Source: Xylophilus sp. Leaf220 (GTDB lineage Bacteria > Pseudomonadota > Gammaproteobacteria > Burkholderiales > Burkholderiaceae_C). Taken from it: DNA of 64,000 bases. Numbering within the stretch: the first letter of the stretch is position 1; every line of letters starts with the position of its first letter. The DNA lies in NCBI RefSeq assembly GCF_001421705.1, contig NZ_LMKO01000001.1, positions 362,170 to 426,169 of the forward strand, written 5' to 3'. The notes under the pieces were generated by a model, which did not search any database, was not told the origin of the DNA, and saw only the letters and a list, made by a program, of their open reading frames with translations. Positions 18,727-27,061 of the stretch are shown here, in pieces. The position numbers and the translations under genes were made by a program.

Positions 18727-18756
18727 CAATTTTAGTTACTACACAAAATTGCGCAA
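18727..18756 (-). promoter_or_regulatory. hicAB promoter with inverted-repeat operator
   Basis: On the minus strand a -35 element TTGCGC (18751-18756) and a -10 element TAAAAT (18729-18734) are 16 bases apart. A perfect inverted repeat, CAATTTT (18727-18733) and AAAATTG (18745-18751), overlaps both elements. This is what an autorepressor site for the HicB ribbon-helix-helix tail should look like. Confidence 0.6.
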
Positions 18757-19011
18757 ATAGGCATGCGACCGTGGCTCGGACAGCGGCCTTGATCCAACAA
18801 GTGATTCAGAAATTCCGGGGGGACCCACGTTCGGCGAGCGTGGGTCGAGTCCGCGGCCGCCCCAGATATCGACGCCTGGATAGCCCGACTGATGACCGGT
18901 TTGCAGAGCCTGCTTAAAATCCGACGAATACTGTGGCCGGTCGGTTGGTGCTTCAGCGAGCGCAAAAGCCGACACGGGGCACTCCAATCTAGCGTTTTCC
19001 AAACAGGCAAC

Positions 19012-19044
19012 AAAAAAGCACCTAGCGTTTCCGCTAAGTGCTTT
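19012..19044 (-). terminator. Rho-independent terminator of tRNA-Val
   Basis: On the minus strand GCACTTAGCG (19041-19032) pairs with CGCTAGGTGC (19027-19018) around a GAAA loop and is followed by six Ts (19017-19012). It lies 17 bases after the tRNA 3' end. Confidence 0.88.
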
Positions 19045-19060
19045 GTTCATCTACCAAATC

Positions 19061-19137
19061 TGGTAGGCGCGATTGGAATCGAACCAACGACCCCCACCAT
19101 GTCAAGGTGGTGCTCTAACCAACTGAGCTACGCGCCT
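19061..19137 (-). tRNA. tRNA-Val (anticodon GAC)
   Basis: The 77-base cloverleaf folds completely: acceptor AGGCGCG/CGCGCCT, D arm with AGTTGGTTAGA, anticodon stem CCACC/GGTGG with loop TTGACAT (anticodon GAC, valine), T arm with TTCGATTCC, and an encoded CCA end at 19061-19063. It reads GTC/GTT valine codons. Confidence 0.97.
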
Positions 19138-19160
19138 GTGGCTTGTTTGCCAAGACCGCG

Positions 19161-19189
19161 ATCATAGCATTAAAAATCGGCGCGCCGAA
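19161..19189 (-). promoter_or_regulatory. Promoter of tRNA-Val
   Basis: TATGAT (19161-19166, minus strand) is a near-perfect -10 element. The hexamer TTCGGC at 19184-19189 is 17 bases upstream and is a weak -35. The leader before the mature tRNA would be about 15-20 bases. Confidence 0.45.
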
Positions 19190-19243
19190 CCGATCCGCGC
19201 TTCGGTATGCGATCCGGACGTTGCGGGCGATCGGGTCGGGGGC

Positions 19244-21469
19244 TCAACGACGGCGCGCAGACCGCACGCCGGGCACCGAGCCCACCGCGCCCAGCACCTT
19301 GCCGAGGCGTCCCGAATCGGCGATCTCGACGGTGAACGTCATCCAGGCCGTGCCCTTGACCGACTGGGTCTGCACGCCGACGACGTTGGTCTTTTCCTTC
19401 GCGAACACCTCGGAGATATCGCGCAGCAGCGCCTGCCGGTCGGCCGCCTCGATCATCACATCGACCGGGTAGACGTCGGCCACCTCGCGCTTGGAGGCGC
19501 CCCACTCCACCTCGATGACCCGCTCGGGCGCGCGGGCCGACATCTCGCGGAAGTTGCTGCAGTCGCTGCGGTGCACGCTGACGCCGCGGCCGCGGGTCAC
19601 GAAGCCCAGGATCGGGTCGGGCGGCGCCGGCTTGCAGCACTTGGCCAGCTGCGTCATCAGCGAGTCGAGGCCCACCACCAGCACGCCGCCGCGCGGCGAG
19701 GTCTCGATGCTGTTGGCCGAACGGCGCAGCACGTAGTCGTCGGGCTCCATCGCCGGGACCGGCGGGCGCAGCAGCGTCTCGATGTTGCGCAGCGAATACT
19801 CGTCCTTGCCGACGGCCTCGAACAGATCGTCGGCGGCCTTGAAGCCCAGCTGCCCGGCCAGGTCTTCCAGGTTGACGCTGGTCTTGCCCTGGCGCTGCAG
19901 GAGCTTCTCGACCGATTCGCGGCCACGCGCCACCTGTTCGTGGGTGATCAGCGCGTTGAACCAGGCACGCACCTTGGCGCGGGCACGGTGGCTGGTGAGA
20001 TAGCCCAGCTCGGTGTTGAGCCAGTCGCGCGACGGCCCGCCTTCCTTGGCGACGGTGATCTCCACCGTCTGGCCGTTCTGCAGCGGCGTGTCGAGCGACA
20101 CCATCACGCCGTCGACCCGCGCCCCGCGGCAGCGGTGGCCCACGGAGGTGTGCACGCTGTAGGCGAAATCGACCGGCGTGGCGCCCTGCGGAAGCTCCAC
20201 CACCGCGGCGTCGGGCGTCAGGACGTAGATGCGGTCCTCGAACAGGCCGCGTCCGCGCTGGTCGCCCGAGAGGTCGCGCTCCCAGGCCAGCAGCTGGCGC
20301 AGCACCGCGATCTTGGCGTCGTATTCGCTGCTGGCCGACACGCCGGCATAGCCCTTCTGGCCGGCCTCCTTGTACGCCCAGTGAGCCGCCACACCGTGTT
20401 CGGCATGGTCGTGCATCGATTGCGTGCGGATCTGGATCTCCACCGGTTTGCCGGCCTCGTCGCGCACCACCGTGTGCAGCGATTGGTAGCCGTTGGGCTT
20501 GGGCTTGGCGATGTAGTCGTCGAACTCTTCGACGATCGGCGAGAAGCGTTCGTGCACCCAGCTCAGGGCCGCGTAGCAGTCCTTGACGGTCGAGACGACC
20601 ACCCGCAATGCCCGGATGTCGAAGACCTGGTCGAAGCCGAGCGACTTGCCGCGCATCTTGCGCACGATGCTGTAGATGTGCTTGGGCCGGCCCTGGACCG
20701 TCGCGGCGATGCTGCGCTGGCGCAGTTCCGACTCCAGACCGGCGCGCAGCTGCTCCATCGAGACTTCGCGCTCGACGCGCTTCTCGTCGAGCAGCCGCGC
20801 GACGTCGCGGTAGGTGTCCGGCTCCAGGAACCGGAACGCCAGGTCTTCCATTTCCCATTTGATCTGCCAGATGCCCAGCCGGTTGGCCAGCGGCGCGAAC
20901 ACGTGCAGCGATTCGCGCGCGATGCTCGGCGCCATCGGCACCTTGTTCGATGCGCTGTAGCGCAGCGTTTCCAGCCGCGAGGCGAGCCGCAGCAGCACCA
21001 CCCGCAGATCGCGCGAGAACGCCAGCAGCATCTTGCGCACGTTCTCGGTCTGCACCGCGGGGTCGTCGACCAACTGCGCGGCGGAGTTGGCGCCGCGGGC
21101 CTGCTTCTGCACGTGGATCAGGCGGTTGGTCTCGACCGCGAGGTCGGCGTACTGCTCGCCGAAGGCACGCGCGATCGTCTCGCGGGGCCGGGCCAGGTGC
21201 TCGCAGGCATGCACCAGGTAGTTGGCCGCGCGCATCGCCTCCGATCCGCCGATGCCCCGCAGGATGACCGATACCGCATCGGCATGCACCAGCGTGTTCT
21301 GGCCGGATTCGAGCAACTCGTTGGCGAGAAAAGGTTCTGCGAAGGCACGGGCGCGGGCCAGCGCCTGGTCCTGTTCGGGCAGGGCATGGGCGGTCGCCAC
21401 GACGAGCTCGGACACCGGCTCCAGCGGCGCACGGGCCACGGCCCCTGGTGCGGCGACGAGGCTCTTCAT
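19244..21469 (-). CDS. relA: GTP pyrophosphokinase RelA
   Basis: A 741-residue stringent-response synthetase that makes (p)ppGpp from GTP or GDP and ATP on stalled ribosomes. The synthetase domain has RPKHIYSIVRKM, IRALRVVV and EEFDDYIAKPKPNGYQSLHT; the EFDD (acidic ExDD) motif is the monofunctional RelA type. The N-terminal HD hydrolase region is degenerate: VHADAV and LVHACEH replace the canonical HP and HD-x-x-ED motifs. A TGS domain (RIYVLTPDAAVVELP) and a C-terminal ACT domain (DRQALLRDISEVFAKE) follow. ATG 21469 overlaps the stop of the upstream hydrolase gene by four bases, so the two are co-translated. Confidence 0.93.
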   Translation of the reverse strand: MKSLVAAPGAVARAPLEPVSELVVATAHALPEQDQALARARAFAEPFLANELLESGQNTLVHADAVSVILRGIGGSEAMRAANYLVHACEHLARPRETIARAFGEQYADLAVETNRLIHVQKQARGANSAAQLVDDPAVQTENVRKMLLAFSRDLRVVLLRLASRLETLRYSASNKVPMAPSIARESLHVFAPLANRLGIWQIKWEMEDLAFRFLEPDTYRDVARLLDEKRVEREVSMEQLRAGLESELRQRSIAATVQGRPKHIYSIVRKMRGKSLGFDQVFDIRALRVVVSTVKDCYAALSWVHERFSPIVEEFDDYIAKPKPNGYQSLHTVVRDEAGKPVEIQIRTQSMHDHAEHGVAAHWAYKEAGQKGYAGVSASSEYDAKIAVLRQLLAWERDLSGDQRGRGLFEDRIYVLTPDAAVVELPQGATPVDFAYSVHTSVGHRCRGARVDGVMVSLDTPLQNGQTVEITVAKEGGPSRDWLNTELGYLTSHRARAKVRAWFNALITHEQVARGRESVEKLLQRQGKTSVNLEDLAGQLGFKAADDLFEAVGKDEYSLRNIETLLRPPVPAMEPDDYVLRRSANSIETSPRGGVLVVGLDSLMTQLAKCCKPAPPDPILGFVTRGRGVSVHRSDCSNFREMSARAPERVIEVEWGASKREVADVYPVDVMIEAADRQALLRDISEVFAKEKTNVVGVQTQSVKGTAWMTFTVEIADSGRLGKVLGAVGSVPGVRSARRR

Positions 21470-22440
21470 GCGGCGGCCGCGTCGCCCAGGAGGAAATCGC
21501 GCACGGCCTGCACCTGGTCGGCCGCGACCAGGGTGGGTGCATGGCCCACGCCTTCGAACTCCACCACCCGCGCCCGCGGCCCGCGCCGAGACAGCGCGTC
21601 GGCCGTCGCGCGGCTCAGCAGGTCCGAATCGGCTCCGCGCAGCAGCAGGGTCTCGGCGCCGACATGGTCGTACAGGGTCCACAAGACGGCTTCCGACTGC
21701 GCGGCGGCTTCGGCCGTCAGCGCTTTCACCGCCACGGCGATGCCGGCGTCGTAGTGCAGCCGCACCGCACCGGGCCGGGCACCGGCGGCATCGGCGCCAT
21801 CGGCGGGCACGAACATCGGCCGGCTGAGCGTCGCCCAGTCGGCATCGGAATGCGGACCGAACCCCTGCGACACCGAGCGCAGCGCAGCCGTACCCTCCTC
21901 GACCGAACCGAATTCCATCGCCGCGCCCAGGTAGCGCGCAATGCGCTGCACCGCGTCCCACTCGATGGCGGGGCCCACGTCGTTCAGCACCATGCGCCGC
22001 ACCGGTACCGGCAATGGCAACCCCGGCTGGCCGCCGACCACCATGCCGATCAGGCCGCCCATGCTGGTTCCGACCCAGTCGAGGGTTGCGATAGGCGCCT
22101 CGGCCTGCAACTGCGCGAGGAGCGCCAGCATGTCGGCGGCATAAAGGGGAATGCCGTAGCCCATCGGGTCCTGCAGCCAGTCGCTGCACCCGCGTCCCAC
22201 CACGTCGGGGCAGACGACGCGGGCGTGCGGCGCCAGCGCGCGTGCCAGCACGTCGAAATCGCGGCCCTGGCGCGAGAGGCCGTGCACGCAGACCACCACG
22301 TGCGGATGCGCCGGATCGCCCGTCTCGTTCCATTCCCAGTACGCCATGCGGTGGCTGCCGTCGTGCGGTTGCGCCCCGCGGGGAGCGCCCGGCAGTCCGG
22401 GGCAGGTGACATGGTGGAGTCGCGGTTCGGGCATGGGCAT
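21466..22440 (-). CDS. Alpha/beta-fold hydrolase
   Basis: A hydrolase of about 324 residues. VVCVHGLSRQGRDF gives the oxyanion-hole HG motif, the nucleophile elbow is GTSMGGLIGM (Ser), and the final His is in FEGVGHAPTL; an acidic residue in LLRGADSDLL completes the triad. The substrate is unknown. It overlaps relA by four bases in an ATGA arrangement, so it belongs to the same operon. Two ATGs (22440 and 22434) give near-identical starts; neither has a clear ribosome site. It is divergent from bdhA. Confidence 0.85.
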   Translation of the reverse strand: MPMPEPRLHHVTCPGLPGAPRGAQPHDGSHRMAYWEWNETGDPAHPHVVVCVHGLSRQGRDFDVLARALAPHARVVCPDVVGRGCSDWLQDPMGYGIPLYAADMLALLAQLQAEAPIATLDWVGTSMGGLIGMVVGGQPGLPLPVPVRRMVLNDVGPAIEWDAVQRIARYLGAAMEFGSVEEGTAALRSVSQGFGPHSDADWATLSRPMFVPADGADAAGARPGAVRLHYDAGIAVAVKALTAEAAAQSEAVLWTLYDHVGAETLLLRGADSDLLSRATADALSRRGPRARVVEFEGVGHAPTLVAADQVQAVRDFLLGDAAAA

Positions 22441-22524
22441 CGGAGGGGAAAACGGGAGGCTGCGGGCCTCCACGGCGGGGCCGATAATGGCTGCGAACAT
22501 CCTAATTCATCCGAAAGAACTTCC

Positions 22525-23304
22525 ATGCTCACAGGTAAAACGGCTCTCGTCACCGGCTCCACCAGCGGCATCGGGCTGGGCATCGCGGAGGCCATGGCAC
22601 GCCAGGGCGCCAACATCGTGCTGAACGGTTTCGGCGACGTGGATGGACCGCGCAACCGGGTCCAGGCCGCAGGGGCGGCGGCGGGCATCTCGGTGATCCA
22701 CCACGGTGCCGACATGTCGAAGCCCGGCGAGATCGCCGACATGATGGCCACCGCCGCCAAGCTCACGGGCAGGGTCGACATCCTGGTGAACAACGCCGGC
22801 ATCCAGCATGTGGCGAACGTGGAGGATTTCCCGGTGGAGAAGTGGGACGCGATCATCGCGATCAACCTCACCAGCGCCTTCCACACCACCCGGCTCGCCT
22901 TGCCCGCAATGCGCGCGGCCAACTGGGGACGGATCGTGAACATCGCCAGCACCCACGGACTGGTCGCCTCGCCGCAGAAGTCGGCTTACGTGGCGGCCAA
23001 GCACGGCATCGTGGGCTTCACCAAATCGGTCGCGCTGGAAACGGCGACGACCGGCGTGACCAGCAACGCGATTTGTCCCGGCTGGGTGCTGACGCCCCTC
23101 GTGCAGAAGCAGATCGACGCACGTGCCGCGAACGGCGGCGATCCCCAGCAGGCCGAGCGCGAGCTGCTGGGGGAGAAGCAGCCCTCGCTCCAGTTCACGA
23201 CGCCCGAACAACTCGGCGAGCTGACCGTCTTCCTGTGCTCGGACGCCGCCGTCAACGTACGCGGCGTTGCATGGCAGATAGACGGCGGCTGGACGGCGCA
23301 GTAG
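22525..23304 (+). CDS. bdhA: 3-hydroxybutyrate dehydrogenase
   Basis: A 259-residue SDR enzyme that interconverts 3-hydroxybutyrate and acetoacetate with NAD. The motifs are those of the BdhA group: TGSTSGIGLGIA, NNAGIQHVANVEDFP, NIASTHGLVASPQKSAYVAAKHG (catalytic Ser, Tyr and Lys, read here in separate parts) and CPGWVLTPLVQKQI. The ELLGEKQPS stretch and the VRGVAWQIDGGWTAQ ending are also characteristic. It would act in polyhydroxybutyrate turnover. It stands alone, divergent from the hydrolase gene, with GATAAT near 22478 as a possible -10. Confidence 0.93.
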   Translation: MLTGKTALVTGSTSGIGLGIAEAMARQGANIVLNGFGDVDGPRNRVQAAGAAAGISVIHHGADMSKPGEIADMMATAAKLTGRVDILVNNAGIQHVANVEDFPVEKWDAIIAINLTSAFHTTRLALPAMRAANWGRIVNIASTHGLVASPQKSAYVAAKHGIVGFTKSVALETATTGVTSNAICPGWVLTPLVQKQIDARAANGGDPQQAERELLGEKQPSLQFTTPEQLGELTVFLCSDAAVNVRGVAWQIDGGWTAQ

Positions 23305-23358
23305 CGCATCGCGAGGGTGGCGGCAATCCGGCGTCCGGCCGGATCGCGCACCCGCCTG

Positions 23359-24075
23359 CTACTGCTGCTGCAGTTGCACCGAGCCCGAGATGTTGACCAC
23401 GACCGTCGTTTTGCCGGCTTCGACGGGTACCGCTTCGTCCGAAACCGCCTTGGAGGCCGCCATCGCCATCATGCGGGGCATCGGCGGCGCCATGCTGTTG
23501 GCGTTGACCGAGATTTCGCGCAGTGTGTAGCGCGGGAACCCGAAGCCCTTCGCCAGTTCGGATGCCTTGGTCTTAAAGCTCTCGATGGCGCGGGCCTGCA
23601 CCTCGGTCTCGGCCTGCAGGCGCTGTTCGCGGCTCAGTCCGAAAGCTGTGCGCGACACGGTCATGGTGTCGATCTTGCCGGCGGTGGCGGTGATGCGCGA
23701 GAAATCGCGGCCTTCGAGCACCAGCTCTGCGTTGCCGGTCCAGGAGCCGATCTTTCCTTCCTTGGTGTAGCGCGGCTGCAGGCTGAAATTGCCTGTACGC
23801 ACATCCATCTGTCCAGGCTGGGCCGCAGCCTTCGCCTTGGTCAGGGCGGCTTCGAGCGCCTGCTTCAACTGCGTCTGCACGACACCGGGATCGGCCCCCT
23901 CGCGGGTGGTGCCGAGCACCATGGTGAGCATGTCCTGCGCGATTTCGCCCTGCGCATCGGCGCTGAGTTGCAGCACGTTCTTCGGCTCGGGCAATGTTTG
24001 GGCAAAAGTGGCGGAAGCCGAAGCGAGGAGCGCCGCGAATGCTACGTTTTTAATAGTACTGTTCATGGATTCCAT
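23359..24075 (-). CDS. SIMPL-domain (DUF541) periplasmic protein
   Basis: A 238-residue secreted protein. A signal peptide of about 25 residues ends at ASATFAQ. The mature part has NVLQLSADAQGEI, a tandem of DUF541 motifs with GNFSLQPRY and NAELVLEGRDFSRI, and a QLQQQ end. The SIMPL family (YggE-like) is implicated in oxidative-stress or envelope functions, but its activity is not settled. The two possible ATGs at 24075 and 24066 differ by three residues. The first codons of the signal peptide overlap a degenerate copy of the AT palindrome at 24041. It is divergent from the ompR-like gene. Confidence 0.85.
   Translation of the reverse strand: MESMNSTIKNVAFAALLASASATFAQTLPEPKNVLQLSADAQGEIAQDMLTMVLGTTREGADPGVVQTQLKQALEAALTKAKAAAQPGQMDVRTGNFSLQPRYTKEGKIGSWTGNAELVLEGRDFSRITATAGKIDTMTVSRTAFGLSREQRLQAETEVQARAIESFKTKASELAKGFGFPRYTLREISVNANSMAPPMPRMMAMAASKAVSDEAVPVEAGKTTVVVNISGSVQLQQQ
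24041..24057. repeat. Degenerate AT palindrome of the 59-bp repeat, in the SIMPL signal peptide
   Basis: GCTACGTTTTTAATAGT keeps the 5-7-5 layout and differs from copy B (GCTATCTTTTTAATAGC) at three of 17 positions. It encodes residues of the signal peptide (minus strand), in AT-rich codons unusual for this genome. There is no GC hairpin. Confidence 0.45.
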
Positions 24076-24240
24076 AGTTGGTAGAAAGGTTCGAAACCGT
24101 ACAACACCCGGTCGGTTCGCCATGTTGACGGCACAGGCGCAAATTGCTGGGAAGCCCCGCAAGACTTGTAACAGTTGGTCGGGAAATGGCGCTTTCAGCG
24201 GATTTCGGGCCACAAAATGGCCGCTGTTACAAATTTTGGA

Positions 24241-24978
24241 ATGCCCATGACCCAAGCTGCAACCCGTACCGACAAGATCCTGGTGGTGGATGACGACGCC
24301 CGCATTCGCGATCTGCTGCGCCGCTATCTGACGCAAGAGGGCTTCGAGGTGATGGTCGCGGAAGATGGAAAGGCGCTCAACCGCATCTTGCTCCGCGACA
24401 CCGTCGACCTGATCGTGCTGGACCTGATGATGCCGGGCGAAGACGGCTTGTCGATCTGCCGGCGGCTACGTGCGGCCAATGACCGTACTCCCATCATCAT
24501 GCTGACGGCCAAGGGCGAGGACGTGGACCGCATCGTCGGCCTGGAAGTCGGCGCCGATGACTACCTCGGCAAGCCGTTCAATCCGCGCGAACTGCTGGCC
24601 CGCATCCATGCGGTTCTGCGCCGCCGGCCGCCCCAGGAAGCTCCGGGCGCTCCATCGGGCGACAACGAAGTCGTGGCCTTCGGCCCGTTCTCGTTCGACC
24701 TCGGCACCCGCGCGCTGCAGAAGAACGGCGAAGAGTTGCCGCTCACAACCGGCGAGTTCGCGATGCTGAAGGCCCTGGTGCGCCATCCGCGCCAGCCCCT
24801 TTCCCGCGAGAAGCTGGCCCTGCTGGCCCGCGGCCGGGAGTTCGAGCCTTTCGATCGCAGCCTGGACGTGCAGGTCTCGCGCCTGCGCAAGCTGGTCGAG
24901 GTCGATGCCGCCGCGCCGCGCTACATCCAGACAGTGTGGGGCGTGGGCTACGTGTTCGTACCGGACGGTGCCAACTAA
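24241..24978 (+). CDS. ompR: OmpR-type response regulator
   Basis: A 245-residue regulator close to OmpR/RisA of betaproteobacteria. The receiver domain has ILVVDDDARIR, phospho-acceptor Asp61 (LDLMMPGEDG) and Lys in DYLGKPF. The winged helix has LTTGEFAMLKALV, the recognition helix SLDVQVSRLRKLVE and the ending IQTVWGVGYVFV. It should respond to the kinase encoded downstream and is thought to act on porin or envelope genes in relatives. ATG 24241 (MPMTQ) and 24247 (MTQ) are both possible. The frame stays open further upstream, but those residues do not look like the family. Confidence 0.9.
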   Translation: MPMTQAATRTDKILVVDDDARIRDLLRRYLTQEGFEVMVAEDGKALNRILLRDTVDLIVLDLMMPGEDGLSICRRLRAANDRTPIIMLTAKGEDVDRIVGLEVGADDYLGKPFNPRELLARIHAVLRRRPPQEAPGAPSGDNEVVAFGPFSFDLGTRALQKNGEELPLTTGEFAMLKALVRHPRQPLSREKLALLARGREFEPFDRSLDVQVSRLRKLVEVDAAAPRYIQTVWGVGYVFVPDGAN

Positions 24979-25144
24979 GGGTCTCAACCCTTGAGCGCAT
25001 GGGCAGGTGAGACGATCCTTGCCACATGCTTTTCCACTCGTTCGGCGCGGTCGCCGCGTTCCATCTCCCATGGCGGTAATAGCTTCTCCTCCCCCTCATG
25101 GGCTAGCCGAGCCGGACCTGGGAAAAACGCCCGATTCCGAGCAG

Positions 25145-26572
25145 ATGTCGGACGAGGCTCCCCGCGCCCGGATCGGCCTCAATCTCTTCTGGCGGACCTT
25201 CTTCCTGCTGGCGATCCTGCTGGTCGGCAGCATCCTGGCGTGGTTGCAAACGCTGCGGGCGCTCGAGTTCGAGCCGCGGGCCCTGCACACCGCGCAGCAG
25301 ATCGCGTCGCTCGTCAACCTGAGTCGTGCGGCCTTGATCCACGCCGACGCAATCGCACGGGTTTCGCTGATCAAGACGATGGCCGACCAGGAGGGCGTGC
25401 GCATCGTCCCCCGCGAGCCCGGCGACACCTTCGAGCCGCTGGAGAACAGCGCCCTCGGCAAGCGGATGACCGAGGAGCTGACCGAGCGCCTGGGCCGCGG
25501 CACGGTGATCGCCAAGGAGGTGAACGGTGAGCCCGGTTTGTGGGTCGGCTTCGCGATCAACGGCGACTCCAACTGGCTGCTGCTGGACCGCGCGCGCTTC
25601 AGCCCCGCGGGCGGCAAGACCTGGTTGATCTGGCTGGTGACGGCGGCCGCCCTTTCGCTGGCGGGCGCGGCGGCCATCGCCCGGTTGATCAACCGTCCCC
25701 TCAAGAAGCTGTCGTCCGCTGCCAACCGGGTGCGCGAAGGCGACTTCGCCACCAGTCCGCTAGACGAGCAGGTCGTCACCAGCGAAATCCGCGAGGTGAA
25801 CATCGGCTTCAACCGCATGGCGCGCCGTTTGGCCCAGCTGGAACAGGACCGGGTGGTGATGCTGGCCGGCATCTCGCACGACCTGCGCACGCCTTTGGCA
25901 CGCCTGCGACTGGAGACCGAGATGAGCGTGGCCGATCCCGACGCACGCGACCATATGGTGGCCGACATGTCGCAGCTCGACGCCATCATCGACAAGTTTC
26001 TGGATTACGCCCGCCCCGACCATGTCGACCTGAAGCCGATCAGCCTGGCCGACGTGGTGGCCTCCTGCACCTACGCGGTCGAGGACCACGACGAACTGCA
26101 GATCCGGGTGGACGTGGCGGACGACCTGAAGGTCATGGCAGACGGCACCGAACTGGCCCGCGTCGTCTCCAACCTGATCGAGAACGCGCGGCGCTACGGC
26201 AAGTCGCCAGGCACCGACGTAGCCGAAGTCGAGATCGATGCGCAGGCGCGCGACGACAAAGTCGTATTGCTGGTCCGCGACCATGGGCACGGCGTGCCGC
26301 CCGACATGCTCGTCAACCTGACCAAACCGTTCTTCCGGGGCGATACCGCCCGCACCTCGGCCACCGGTGCAGGCCTGGGCCTGTCGATCGTCGACAAGAC
26401 GGTGCGGCGCATGGGCGGCAAGATCGTGCTGAGCAATGCCCCCACCGGTGGCCTGAGCGCACGCATCCAGCTGGCCCGGGCGTCGGCCGATGGCGCAGCC
26501 GCAGTGGCGACCGGGACCGAAAAGCGGTCGTGGCGGCCGTCCGTGATCCGAAAGCCGCTATCTAAACAATAG
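25145..26572 (+). CDS. envZ: EnvZ/RisS-type sensor histidine kinase
   Basis: A membrane kinase of 475 residues from this start. It has membrane segments at [19 protein letters not shown] and [18 protein letters not shown] with a periplasmic domain between, a HAMP linker and the H box [19 protein letters not shown] (His245). The ATPase domain has [18 protein letters not shown] and [11 protein letters not shown]. It partners the OmpR-type regulator just upstream. Start choice is uncertain: ATG 25145 gives [16 protein letters not shown], which fits the family best, while ATG 25070 and GTG 25007 add residues. The last codons and TAG stop lie in the palindrome at 26557 and overlap the convergent ispF by 15 bases. 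Confidence 0.87.
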   Translation: MSDEAPRARIGLNLFWRTFFLLAILLVGSILAWLQTLRALEFEPRALHTAQQIASLVNLSRAALIHADAIARVSLIKTMADQEGVRIVPREPGDTFEPLENSALGKRMTEELTERLGRGTVIAKEVNGEPGLWVGFAINGDSNWLLLDRARFSPAGGKTWLIWLVTAAALSLAGAAAIARLINRPLKKLSSAANRVREGDFATSPLDEQVVTSEIREVNIGFNRMARRLAQLEQDRVVMLAGISHDLRTPLARLRLETEMSVADPDARDHMVADMSQLDAIIDKFLDYARPDHVDLKPISLADVVASCTYAVEDHDELQIRVDVADDLKVMADGTELARVVSNLIENARRYGKSPGTDVAEVEIDAQARDDKVVLLVRDHGHGVPPDMLVNLTKPFFRGDTARTSATGAGLGLSIVDKTVRRMGGKIVLSNAPTGGLSARIQLARASADGAAAVATGTEKRSWRPSVIRKPLSKQ

Positions 26573-26573
26573 C
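26557..26573. repeat. Solo AT palindrome shared by two convergent stop codons
   Basis: GCTATCTAAACAATAGC has the same 5-7-5 layout as the AT part of the 59-bp repeat. The plus-strand TAG (26570-26572) ends the kinase gene, and the minus-strand TAG (26560-26558) ends ispF. No GC hairpin or T tract is attached on either side. Confidence 0.7.
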
Positions 26574-27037
26574 ACCACCGCACGGGCCTCCATGCTGCGG
26601 CCCTCCCCTACCGGCCCCAGCTTCTCGGCGGTCTTGGCCTTGACGTTGACCTGGCCGACCTCGATCTCCAGGACCGACGCGATGCGCGCCCGAATCGCCG
26701 GCATGTGCGGCATCAGTTTCGGTGCCTGCGCGATCACCGTGCTGTCGATATTGCCGATCTGCCACCCTTCAGCGCGTACCCGGCGGGCGGCCTCTTGCAG
26801 CAGCACGGCCGAATCCGCGCCATGGAAACGGGCATCCGTGTCTGGAAAGTGGGTGCCAATGTCGCCGAGCGCTGCCGCGCCGAGCAGCGCGTCGGTCATC
26901 GCATGCAGCAGCACATCGGCATCTGAATGGCCCAGCAGGCCGTACGTATGGGGAATCTCCACACCGCCGAGGATGAGCTTGCGCCCCACCACCAGCGCGT
27001 GGACGTCCCAGCCTTCGCCGATCCGGATATTGTTCAT
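26558..27037 (-). CDS. ispF: 2-C-methyl-D-erythritol 2,4-cyclodiphosphate synthase
   Basis: A 159-residue enzyme of the MEP isoprenoid pathway that forms the cyclic diphosphate with loss of CMP. The zinc-binding motif is GWDVHAL (Asp-x-His), and the [30 protein letters not shown] and [11 protein letters not shown] segments are diagnostic. It follows ispD by 24 bases in the same direction. The C-terminus LLFR and its stop come from the palindrome at 26557, which also ends the opposite gene. Confidence 0.96.
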   Translation of the reverse strand: MNNIRIGEGWDVHALVVGRKLILGGVEIPHTYGLLGHSDADVLLHAMTDALLGAAALGDIGTHFPDTDARFHGADSAVLLQEAARRVRAEGWQIGNIDSTVIAQAPKLMPHMPAIRARIASVLEIEVGQVNVKAKTAEKLGPVGEGRSMEARAVVLLFR

Positions 27038-27061
27038 GAGGGTTTCCGAAAGAAATAAGGT

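Noticed and set aside
18045-19137. Duplicated tRNA-Val end marking an att site
   Set aside because: I looked for a second copy of the tRNA 3' sequence across the hicAB interval and did not see one by eye.
19061-19137. tRNA reading another amino acid
   Set aside because: The loop TTGACAT with its CCACC/GGTGG stem gives anticodon GAC without ambiguity, so valine.
25007-25144. N-terminal extension of the envZ-like kinase from GTG 25007
   Set aside because: The extra residues are Arg/Pro-rich and unlike the family. The conserved part begins near 25145, although a start at 25070 cannot be excluded.
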